A stretch of 64,000 nucleotides of DNA from NCBI RefSeq assembly GCF_037975245.1, contig NC_092575.1, positions 5,511,501 to 5,575,500 on the forward strand, written 5' to 3'. Shown here piece by piece: positions 34,838 through 46,800 of this stretch. The number at the start of each line of letters is the position of its first letter. The stretch's first letter is position 1. The translations under genes were made by a program, and so were the position numbers. Source of the DNA: Apostichopus japonicus (taxonomy: Eukaryota > Echinodermata > Holothuroidea > Aspidochirotida > Stichopodidae). The notes beneath the pieces are model-generated. The model did no database searches. It was not told the DNA's origin and saw nothing but the letters and a program-made list of their open reading frames with translations.

Positions 34838-37800
34838 CTAGGAAGGAAAACCATCATGAATAACAACAACCACAACAAGAAATGGTAATAAGTTAAGAGT
34901 AGCGTGTTTGATACTCGATACAAGTGCAGTACACCTTGCAAAGCAACGTAACAGGTTGCACATGAAATGGAAAACTGTTGTTAATAACAACAAATGGTAA
35001 TAAGTTAAGAGTAACAAGTTAGATACTCGATACAAGTGCAGTACACTTTGCAAAGCAACGTAACAAGTTGCACCTTAAAAGGAAAACTTTTGTTAATAAC
35101 AAACTAGAGCACCAATGGTGCAGAAGCTCATACCTTTTCGAGCTTAAAAATGTAGGGCCCACAAAACTTTATGGCCCACCAAATTTCAGGCCATTTTTCA
35201 GATTCCACCAATTTTGGGCCCATGAGGGATAACCCCCCCCCCTCCTCCGTTAGCAGAATCCTGGCCAAACCACTGGCTATAATTCCTATTTTCCCCCTTT
35301 AAATCCTATTTTACCCACTCTCTCAAACAATACCACTGACCTACCCTATAAAACTTTCTCCCCTCTACCTGAGCAGACCTGAAGCACTCCTTGCCAAAAT
35401 TTTGGCTGGCTGCCTACATACCTCAGGCTCAAAGACTTCTAAGAATCGGCAAGTGCTGATTGGCTATAGGGCTCTCATGCTTACAGTTCAACAGTTAATA
35501 ACAACTCCCAGTCCTGCATTACTTCCACACACAGCCTCTGCAGAGCTTAACCACAAACGTAAACAAACACTGCAGAGACTGGGAGACAAATTAAAGGAGC
35601 TTTGGCAAAAGGTGAAGGCTCAGATTTTTTTAAACAATGGGGATTAATTGTAATTAATTAACTTTTGACCAACAATTATTAGGCATCACCTTATTCATAC
35701 ACAATCCAACCATCATCAGTTCAACTTTGAATATGATCCATCAAAATCTTGAGGAAATTGAGATATTTGAAAATATTACAAAGAATGACCCCCGATGACC
35801 CCTAAATGACATTTGACCTCAATTTTCCGAACACCCCTCCTAACTCTCATCCCGAGGAATGTTGTGATCAAGTTTCATTATAACTGGCCATACACTGTAC
35901 GAACAGGAGCAATTTGAAAATATAGGGCCGGGGCCCGGGCCACAAAAGACCCCTAGTTGATCTTTGATCTCAAATTCATGAACACCCTGAAGGTAAAACT
36001 TCCATAGTACTATCGTGACAAACCCTCAACATTGTACCATGGAATCTGTAGGAGAAGAAGCATTTTGCGTATTTCTACAAAATGGCCCATTACGGCCCAC
36101 AGGTGACCTTTGACCACAAATTTCGGACCATCTCTGATGGCCCTATACCCAATGGTCCTTGTGTCCAAGTTTCATGAAATTCCATCAAACACTGTGTGAG
36201 TGGGAGCGGTTTTACCAATTGTTGACGGATAGAGTGATAGACGCCGCACTGTAACAATAGCTCACACCAGCATGCTGGTATGAGCTAAAAATGGTAATAA
36301 GTTAAGAGTAACAAGTTAGATACTCAATATGACTGAAGTACACCTCGCAAAGCAACCTAACAGGTAAAGCCTCTGTAAACTCTTGACATCGCTTACTGAA
36401 TGATTTTGAAAAAGTATCGTCGCGATGAATTTGACAAGTCTGTTTTCTTATTTTACGAAGAAAAAATGCTAACCCGGTTTGGTAACTTTGCAAACCTGTT
36501 GTTGAGAAGAAAAATATGTAGCACCATTTCACATGCCCAGTGAAACAGTTTTGATCTGGAACGTTGCTAACCACGTAAGACATATCAACATATTGTTAAA
36601 GATTATTGATTTCTTTTTGTTCTTCGTTAAACTTCCTTTTTCGTTTGATTGTACAGTAACACTGCACTATTGTTGAGTTGTGCCCGCACAACTATAGCTT
36701 ACATGTTGACCATGCTATACGAACCATTATTCTTAATTACGTATTGTTCTTACTTTACCATCGTGCATGAGGATGCAAATCTAAATGCTGATCAACTTCA
36801 AACATAAAATTTAAAATATATCAGTCCTACTTCAAAGAAAACAATTATTTCACAATAACGTACGGCTCGAGTTTTCACTGACGTAAAGTGGGTTTACTTG
36901 GCCACTTCAGCACGGAGAGCATCCTTAACCTGTTCAGGTGCTGCACCAAATAAAAATTTACAGGACCTCTAAGTAGGATACGTATATCACGATAGCCCCG
37001 CTGAGACTCTTCACTCTACCCGTATGAATACAAGTATATCACATGTTTTAACTCCCTTCAAAACGTCAACAACAGATAATGGTATAGTCTTAAACACATT
37101 CATTGTGTGCACAATGGTAGGCGATATCTTGACCTGATTGGTCGAAATGACAGGTTGGAGTATTCCATTGTATTCGAGGATACGCAGTCGTAGTATATGT
37201 ATAATATCTGCTAGCTTTTCCCCCAAGCAGCGGAGGAAATGGCTGATGTGATTGCTACCGGTTTTTTAGCAGTTCGAAAATGCCAAAATAGCCAATACAA
37301 TAACACAACATTAGCACTGTGCTGTACTAAGATTGTTCACAGTAGTCTGCACCTAACAGGAGCATGACTTGCACTAATGATGAATATTGTCATGTGCTGT
37401 GTTGTGGTTAGGAGCGGTCCAGGGGGCTTCTCTTACGCAGTTTGTATCCCAGGTTTTACAAGGTTATAAGAGCACCAAATTTTAGATCACCTTGAAATGC
37501 CACAGATGAGGGGATTGGTAACTAGGCCAAAAATACAAAATATTTTCTTTTGGACTAAGCAATATCGATTGCGAACTATCCAGCCCTTAGTTGGTGGGCT
37601 GGTGGCAATCCACTTCTATAGACATTTCATTGCTGGTAGTGCCCAGTCAGTGGCCACAATACCTTGCATACTGTGCATACGCTGTAAACTGTACTACTGT
37701 CCTTTTCCCCAGGGATTAGGAAAATTCAAATTATTTTATAGTAGCCAAATTTTTCCCTCATATACCCCCTATATGCCCACCTTTCACCCAAATGTTCTTT

Positions 37801-40800
37801 TTTGGAGGGGGGGTGGATTTACCCCCTCTCCCCCGGCCGCAAAACAAGGAGGAAAACATAAAACATGATATAATTCAGGACTACGATCCTCACCTGAATC
37901 GGTACCTTCGGCTTCCTTCTTCCTCCGCTTAGCTCTCTGTTTCTCCTCCAACCTCAGTTTCTCTTGATTCGCTTCCGCCCAGTGACCGTTCTCCATCAAC
38001 CGCTGGTCTGGTCTAAACCGAGAGTCCGTGGGTGAGATTCCCGGTTCCAGCTCGTTGAGCGTGAACGCCAACTCGGTCATGTTGTACATCTTTTCGCTAA
38101 AAGCTCTGAGAACATTGGACAAAGACGAAACTTCATTGGGTGACCTCGAGTCCAACAATAAAAACTTTACGATGCATTTCTAATATTTTTCGGTATATTT
38201 TATTGCTCTTTGAAAATGTTCGACGAGCATTTTAAACGCATCGACAGGCAGCAGGCATTAAACACATAAACAAAATGGTTTTATTCTCAAGCTAGATTCA
38301 CAAAAGAGTCGGTCGTTTCTGCAATGTCTCTTTGAAAATGAGCGAATGAGAAGCGTACAGTATTTACAGGCTCTCTACTAACATTTTTGCTACAAGCTTT
38401 AAGCAGCTTGGTGTCCTTGCAACATAACATAAATATGCATATCTCCCCTTGTATAGTCCAATGCGGTACCACAAGATTACAATGGAATACTCCTTTAAAG
38501 TACTGACATTACTTGTGGCAGTATAGAGGGAAAAAGGAGTTCAATATATATATTATATATATAAGTGAGACAAATAAGGTTGGTGATGATATAACTGTTT
38601 GGACGTCATCTGTTGTGTATCGTAGGGATAATAAGTTTCAGAAACAAGGACACAAGCGGAAGACCAACTGGGACAATACAATGTGACAGCACAAAAGCAG
38701 TCAACAAACCAACAAGGTCTACAATATGAAATGGGGAGAGGGGAGAGGAGAAAGGGAGGAGGGAGAGGGGAGGAGATGGGGAGGGAGTTGAGAGGAGGCA
38801 TTCAAATCCTACTTACGGCGGTATTGTCCTCTGCCATACGAGTTGCGGTGGACCTGTCTCGTACACTGGTTTGCCTTTCCCAGATTTATCCACTCGTTCT
38901 TTCAGTACCTTGGCTATTTCGACTTTTCGATCCCAGGTTCCCGAGACGATATACCTGGCTGCACCCGAGGCGTCGACGACGACCCCTGTGACCTGCAATT
39001 ACGAGAACGTATAATTACACTTTGATCATGGTCGATAAAATATGCAAATTAACCATCCGCGAGCAATGTTGCTCACCCGATCGAGATAACAACGTGCAAG
39101 TAATTTAATTAACTGCTCTGCTTGATTAACCAAAGAAAAAACCATCTTTGCATTGAATATTTTGATTTCCTCCCATTGAGAGAGGCGGTCATATTTGTCA
39201 CAGCTTTTGCACTGATTTTCATCAATTTTCAATATGTGAAACCTGCCTTCTAGAAAATCACAGTTTGTAAACCTTGACTAGTCAAGTGTCATTTTCAAAT
39301 TTACCCAGAAAAAGCCGCAACTCTGAAAAAGCCAGATTTGGATTTTAATATTAGTTAATCCTAAGTAGACAAAATCTCAGAAAAGACAAAATTCAGAGAA
39401 ATTCACTGATCCTTCCCTCTACTCATCCCTCATCCCTATCCTCTTCTCATCCCTATCCTCTTCTCATCCCTATCCTCTACTCATTCCTACACCTAGTGTA
39501 CTGGGGATGAGATATAGTACTCTAAAGAGCATTTATTGGGGGGGGCGCAAAATTCAATTTGTGGATGAAAGCATCCAGGAGTACTGTATGTCTTTAACTA
39601 ATCACTCTGCATCCATTCATAGCTAAACTCAAATCGTTGATTTATAACTGTTAATTTAACTGTTAATTTTTGCGTGAGCTAAGCATTCCCTGACGAGATG
39701 AAACAAAGCCAATCACCGCAGTGTTACATTTACAATTAAAGCTCGCCAGGATTCAGTTTCATAACCAGCTAGCCAATATTGTCTTGTTTTTCCCCCATTA
39801 CAATTAAAAGCACTTTTCTCTTCTCAATGTGCTAACACACTAAATGACAATTAAAAGCACTTTTCTTTTTTCTATGTGCTACAAACTAAAAAGTGCTGTT
39901 GCAGGGGGAAAATTACAATATATTAAAAGTACATCGAAATCTTTGTTCATCAATGTATCTATTCCTTCAGATAGCAACTTGGGGTCTTCACTGCAAGCAT
40001 GATACAGATTATACTCGCCAAAGTCCTGCCAACCCTTTACAACTTTTCTCAATTCTACCTCATCTCATTTACGAGCTGCTATCATCAAATTGTGGATTTT
40101 CATTTACCGTTCTATGGTTAGAAAATGTACTGAAAAATGTCTCTGTCATATCTTTTGATGTGACTGCCCCGCAATATATGTATATATTGATACTTTTATC
40201 CCAGCTCGCACCTGTGGTGTGACGAGGACTGCATATGTAGTTATTAATTCAAGGGCGTAGGAACCAGGGGGGCTGGGGGGTGCCAGCCCCCCCAGTGCAA
40301 AATATGGAGGGGCAGAAGTATCATTCCGCCCCCCCCCCCCCCCCGCTTCGCAAGTCAGAAAACCCCTTTTTCATTTCCAAATGAGAAAAAAATCTCATTT
40401 GGAGCACCAAATTGCATCTAAGGCCAGGTGAAAATGCAAAAGTTTTTACAAAATGGAGTGGGTGTTGAAGTGTGCTACATTGCAGCAAATTGCATCTGAG
40501 GCCACCTGGAAATGCCAAAAAATTCCAGGGGGACACCCCCTCCCCTTAGACCCCTCCCCCAGGCCGGCCATCAGTCTTCAGCCCCCCCACTCAAAAGTAC
40601 CTTCCTACGCCACTGTATTAATTAGTCTGAAGTAAAGGTATGGATTTCAATGCATGGTTAATATCACATGGCAGTTCCCTCCATCTTTTACACTCATTTC
40701 TTATTTATCTGTCAAACAATTCCCTTTAATGGTGAGAATATTTAATCCCATTCACCTCACAGCTATAAACTGAATATTTTTACAGATATCCTTCTGTATG

Positions 40801-43800
40801 AGAGGGGATAATATCAAAGTATCTATAGTTTTAGTTAGTGTTTTTCTTCAATTTGTTTCCCTTTTACCTCTCCTTTTCCTTAAAATCTCACAAAGACACA
40901 GCACTCTGTAAGATTATTTTCTGGAATATCATATATAAATTTGTATGAATTTTATTTACTGCTTCATATCAACACCAGTGCTATGTTAAAGCTGCAGACA
41001 GACAAGAGGTACTATTTAACCTTCCATTTTCTATCGTAAACTGCGCTATAAATGAGAATAAGTAGATGTATTATTTATCCTTTCTATCGGTCACAACACT
41101 GAAGTAGACCAAAGCCCACCATCTGGGAATCTTATTTTTTCAAGTCGTCATTAGATGATAAAGGAATGCTTTTTTATTCACAGCTGGAATTCATAATTTC
41201 TTATTATCCTCCTTTCGGTGTTGATTTCACACGAAACCTTTTCTTCTGCTTATGTTTTTTGATCTTCATTTTCTATTACGTTTTCTTTCTACTTTGTAAT
41301 ATTATATTATATTTCTGTAATTACTGTTATAACTGTAACATAACTCTTGATCGACAAAGATCTAGTTCCACACAGAGTCACAAAAACAAGTGCTTTGTTG
41401 CTTCTGTTGTTCCCCCCCCCCCCTCCCTTTGTTTTCTCCTTTTTTTTTCTTGCTGTTTTTGTTTTCTTGTTAATTTTTCTTGTTGTATTTTATTTCTCGT
41501 TTTTTTTTTTTGGTGCTATTGTAGTGTTTCTTGCTATATTGATGTAAGGATCAATCAAAATGGCAAAAAAAGAATGACAACTTTTCTTCAAACCAATGAA
41601 GGAGAGTTTGAATAAACCATTCTTACCTTTCTAGGAGTATCTCTGGCAAAGTATGTACTTGGCTTGAATACTAATCTGCAGGTCTCTTTGGTTGTGTGGT
41701 TGTAAATTTCAGTTTCACCAGACTGTCATAAAAAGAAAGAAAGGATCCAAATATACCACTGAAATATCTCCATGGCGACACATGTTTGACATGGATTCTC
41801 TAGAGAGTATTAGGATACACACTCGAAATTTTGACTCATTCAAAAAAAATTTGTTTACAGTTTTAATTAATGTAACACATTTTAAGTTCAAGTTTTAAAT
41901 CATAAGCTCTTTCCTGATCATATCTGAACAATATGTCCCTAGTGACATTGAAATTTAGCTAATAAAGTCATCAAGGTTAATTTACAAGGTTAATTAAATA
42001 TCTGTCAAAATGGAGTCAAGTAAAATGCTCATCAAAAAAACTGCAAATTTGGTTGCAAATCCTCTTTAACCTTATTGTCTGTGTGGTTGGTTTCATTGCA
42101 AGTGTACCTTTACCATTTGACTTACGTGGAACTTAAAGAAGCATATGAGCACATAGTATTGTGTGTACATGGTGTAAGTGCACATAGAATTGTGTGTACA
42201 CCACTTGTGTGCACATAGTATTATTGTGTATGTACAACACATATCCAGATGTAGTATCGTGTGTACACCACATATGCCCATAAACTATTGTGTGTGTGCA
42301 CCACGTGTATGCTACATATGTGCACACAGCATTGTGTGTACACCATGTGTGTGCACGTAGTATTGTGTGTACAACACATATGCGCATGTAGTATCGTGTG
42401 CACACCATACGCAGGCACATGGGGAAGTGAAAACACCAAATACGCGATGCAGTATCGTGTGCACACCAGAAATGCCCACAAACTATGGCGTGTGAGCACC
42501 ACATTTATGCTATACATGTGCACAAAGTACTGTGTGTGCACCGTGTATGCAAATACATCCAAATAGAATGTGTACATATAACTAACCAAATTCAAACAGA
42601 GTTTTAACACAACAAACAACTATGTACATTTAACAAAGCAACAAATGATCTTACCAGGTCTACCCAGAGTTTGCCCACGATGATATTGTGTACGGTGACC
42701 ATGACTTTCTGGTAGGTGTAGTGGCTTCCAGAATTCTCGAACGTGATGTGGGTGGTACCCTTCGGAAACAGCTGCAGGTATTTACCTCGGAACTTACTGG
42801 TGATGGTCATGTCCACCCAGGAGGTCCAGTCCTTTCCTTTGCAGTGACTAGCTGCTGCAGGTGGATGATGACTGACCTAAGGTTGAGGACGACAAAATCG
42901 AATCATTTTAGTGAGAAAACAATTTTGTGGGTCATATTTTATTCTTCTGGCTATCAATTACAAGGAAATAAACATATGTCATAAATGATCGAATGATGTG
43001 GGAGGGCTGGGAACTACCACATCAGGACACAGGGTATCTGAAAAAAAGGTTAAAATGAAACACAATTTCGAAAAAGGTAAAACTCAAACGTGTGAGATTT
43101 TCTTTAAGCGTCGTAGAGATGTTTCAATGTGAAGAGTGGCGGTAAAATGAGAGAGTGTCTGGGTGACACTAACTTTTAGGATTAAGTGGAAACATTAACT
43201 TTTTACTAATTAAACATTCCTTTAATGAATTAATCAAGCATAAAGCCATAGCTGAAATCTGTTGCAATCTTTTTGGAGTAGTACGTAAGGGGGTGGGGGG
43301 TGATAAGCTTGCCCGAAATTGACAACCCAACAAAGCAAAATCCGCATTCATTTGTGACAGTGTGACCCGAGTTTAAGAAACCAACACCTCACCTGTTCTG
43401 CAAAGAACCGCCAACCGAGTTCGTCCCATCTGTCGCACTCGAATGTCTCCCCGAGGAGGGGGTTGAACGGCTTGGTCGCACGGTTATTGGTATTGCCGTA
43501 GCACGAGATGGTGAAAGCAGCGACGTGGGCAAGTTCCTCACAGGTGTCGGCGCAGACCGAGGCGCTGTCTAGGATATGTGAATATTCATAATCTTCGGCC
43601 ACCCTCTGCAGCATGGACAGCGGCTCGTTTACATTGACCTGTGCGGAGAGAGCAGAAGATAGAGATCGTTTCCATCAAACCCCTGGGTATTAAAAGCTGC
43701 CGACTGTTACCGTAAATAATTGTAACTTTGAAAGATTAATTACGAGAAGAAAACTTTAATTTCATGTTTTAATGTCTACATATTCACCTTGGAACCGAGG

Positions 43801-46800
43801 CGGGGAAAAATTACTCTCCTTACGAAAAGTGAAAATGTCTCGTTTAGAGTTGAGGTTCTCAATTCAATTTTCTACGAGGACCAGCGGGAAACATTGGTTG
43901 AAGCAAAGGGCCGAAGAAGAAAACAGACCTAAACTCTCACTATGCCTACTAACTCAACCTCATAGCCAGTTGGTTCGACATTTATGGCCTGACTCTTTGT
44001 GGTGGGCTGATTCTCTTTTCTAGGGTTGATTGAAATCGTTCTGCGAGCCACCCGTTGAGAATCTCTGTTGTAGAGCGATGCCCAACTGTCGGTCAGCTTA
44101 TAAACTTAGAGAGTACTTAAAGCAGGAACCACTTTATCATGAGTGTTGCACTAATGAATACACTTAGAAATCCTTAATCACTTCATAAATGATCAACAAA
44201 TCGGCTAATTAAGGCTACTTGAAGTCCTCCCGTGACATCAAAATTAACAGACAGTATGATTGCTATATTTTTTTGGGCAAGAATGTCATGTGGAAGAACT
44301 GTTTCCAAAGCTTGAAATAGTCTGTGTGTTTTCAACAAAGCATATTAAAGTAAGTATAAGCCTCTCAAACTTTCACAGCAGATATGTACCTAGCATGGTC
44401 TAAACTTGCCAATTATAGGAAAAAGAAAAAGTGCTAAAAATGAAGTTCTTTGGGTTATGGGTTTTTGTTATTGTCCAACTTAACACTGCTGAGGGGCAAA
44501 CGGCCACTACTTACTGGCATTGGTATTCGGGACAATTCCTTTCCAATACAATTCTTAATGATACTCCAAAGGTCCAGGCTTATATTTGGTTTCTCTGGTA
44601 TTCTATCTCTCCTCATGTGACCTGTATTCGACCTCCTGATGGCATGATGATTTATCTGTGGGAACAGAGATAAAGAACAGAGCCCATGACCAATGATGAA
44701 AGGATTTGCACGGTTGCTATGACAACAGAACAAAATCAGACATCCTCATGGCAAGATGGTTTTATGAAAGACAAGAACATATGACCCAATTATATCAAGT
44801 ATTTGAATGGTGCTATGATAACCTAACATAATCAGCAGCTTTGAAAGTGAGTGAGTGAGTGAGTAAGCACAATATCCACATTTCTTAGGTTGAGAACTAA
44901 CCAATCAAAATCTTTCCATTCTAAGAGGATTAGGTGTTAAAACCTGACAGTAAGAAAGACTAAACCAAAACAGAGTAGTGATAAAAGGCAGAGAAAAAGT
45001 TTAAATAGGAAGCAAGGATCCTCTGTGATTGCTAGTCCCTTTATGCGAGCTACACCTTCAAGGTTTTCTGTTGGCCTTAGCATTTAAATTTACAGTAAAT
45101 ACAGCTGAAGTATTAAACCCGTTTATAAACATCAATCTTGCTTGGTAAATGAAATACTCTTTAATAGTTAAAATCTCTCATATTAGTAAAAGTGACATTC
45201 AAGATAAATCAAGCTGGTTTACTGCTTACATATTTGGCAGGACGACCAGGAAGCAGACAGCTTTTGAAACCATCGTTATCAAACTGTTTGGTCTTATGTA
45301 GGCAAGAAAGTACATTTGTGGGTTGGAGACAGGTAAGAGAGGAACCAAGCTTATTTGGTTTGGGTGTTTACTATTAATGTTGCATTGGCACTGTCCCACA
45401 TATCTACACCAACTACCATAACAACATTTAAGCATGGCTACCCCATGAACACCAAACCTCACTAGTTTGGGTAAAAATTACAAATGACTACACTTACCTA
45501 TCTCCTAGACACACGCACTCTGACATCCCTAGCCTATGACAACAGGTAACATTCTTGCACTGCCCCAGAATGGACCCTCTCTCTTTCTTCCAAAACTTAC
45601 CATTCCATACGCTCGGTAGATTAGAGTGCTATATGTTTAGGAGACAGGTAAGAGCGCCCGGGCAAACCACCCACTTCCTTCCTTCCTTCCTCCTTCCATT
45701 CTGAGGTCCAACTTACCTGATTTTTCGCATCAGCTCCTTGCGATGACTGGACAGCAACCACTGTTGCTTCTACTCGTGACTCTTGCATATCTTCGTCACT
45801 GCTTGGCATTTCGTGGTCGCCAACTCCTATCCCTTCGTTGCTACCTAGACTCAATCCGCTGGTTCCACTAGGAGTGCGTCTGAAAAGAGAGGGAAAGTTC
45901 TAATCGTCAGACATTTAGTAATAAAGCCTCAATGTGTGTTTGCCATATTTTAACTTTGGCCTTTCCAGCTAACTGCCCTAAAAGCTCAGTGAAAATAACA
46001 CCGATCTACGCAATTTTCATATTAATAACCATTATTTTTATTGAGTTATCTGTCGTTAAACATTTTAAGCTGAATAAAATTCGCCAGATTTGTTAACGAG
46101 TCACTAGGTTCTACAAGCTTCACTCAAAATTTGCAAGCCCCGCCCAACAGATCATTTTGCCAATCAAATCTCTCTGTTTTGTTTTTGACCCTTAGGCATA
46201 GGACTTAAGAGTGGATGATAAAAGTCTATACATTTTGTGAAATGAACATGCTGATATGGGCGATCGCAGTGATTTTACTGTAAATCGTTCGCACCATAAG
46301 GGCAACAAAAAATAAATTTCTTTCTTTCGATTGTGACAGCTTTTCTCCATTAAACCCACCTGGTCAGAGTGCATTTAGAGTAAGAAACATTGAATCAGCT
46401 TCGGGAAGTTTGTTTCTCGAAATTCATCAGCAAACAGGTATTGAGACTTTAAGTACTTGGGTCAGATGAAGGAATTAACAATCTCAGTGAGCGACACACT
46501 TCATGGATTCCTTAATTAACAGAAGTATGGTAGATACTACACAGGACTTAACATTTTAATTGGCATGGGGAAAAATATTAGTTTCATCAAACAAAGATCA
46601 TTTCTAATGTGTCATGTATGTGAGTGTTAGCTGGATCAAACATATTCCTCTTTCTCAACCAGTTTTATTGTAAAACTATACTGCCAAGTGAGATCCCCAG
46701 CACTTATTTTTGTCGTTTTTTTTTTTTATTCACAAGCGACGATGCTTACTTTGTATTTAATAGCCCAGATGCTTACCTGTCTCCAATCGACACATGCACT

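Noticed and set aside
41166-41615. 149-codon Phe/Cys/Leu-rich frame
   Set aside because: It comes from T-rich intronic DNA next to an OSBP exon; low complexity and no domain.
44431-44673. Plus-strand frame beginning with a signal-peptide-like MLKMKFFGLWVFVIVQL
   Set aside because: It lies antisense to the OSBP exon at 44515-44655, whose identity, phase and splice sites are clear; the leader-like start is chance.
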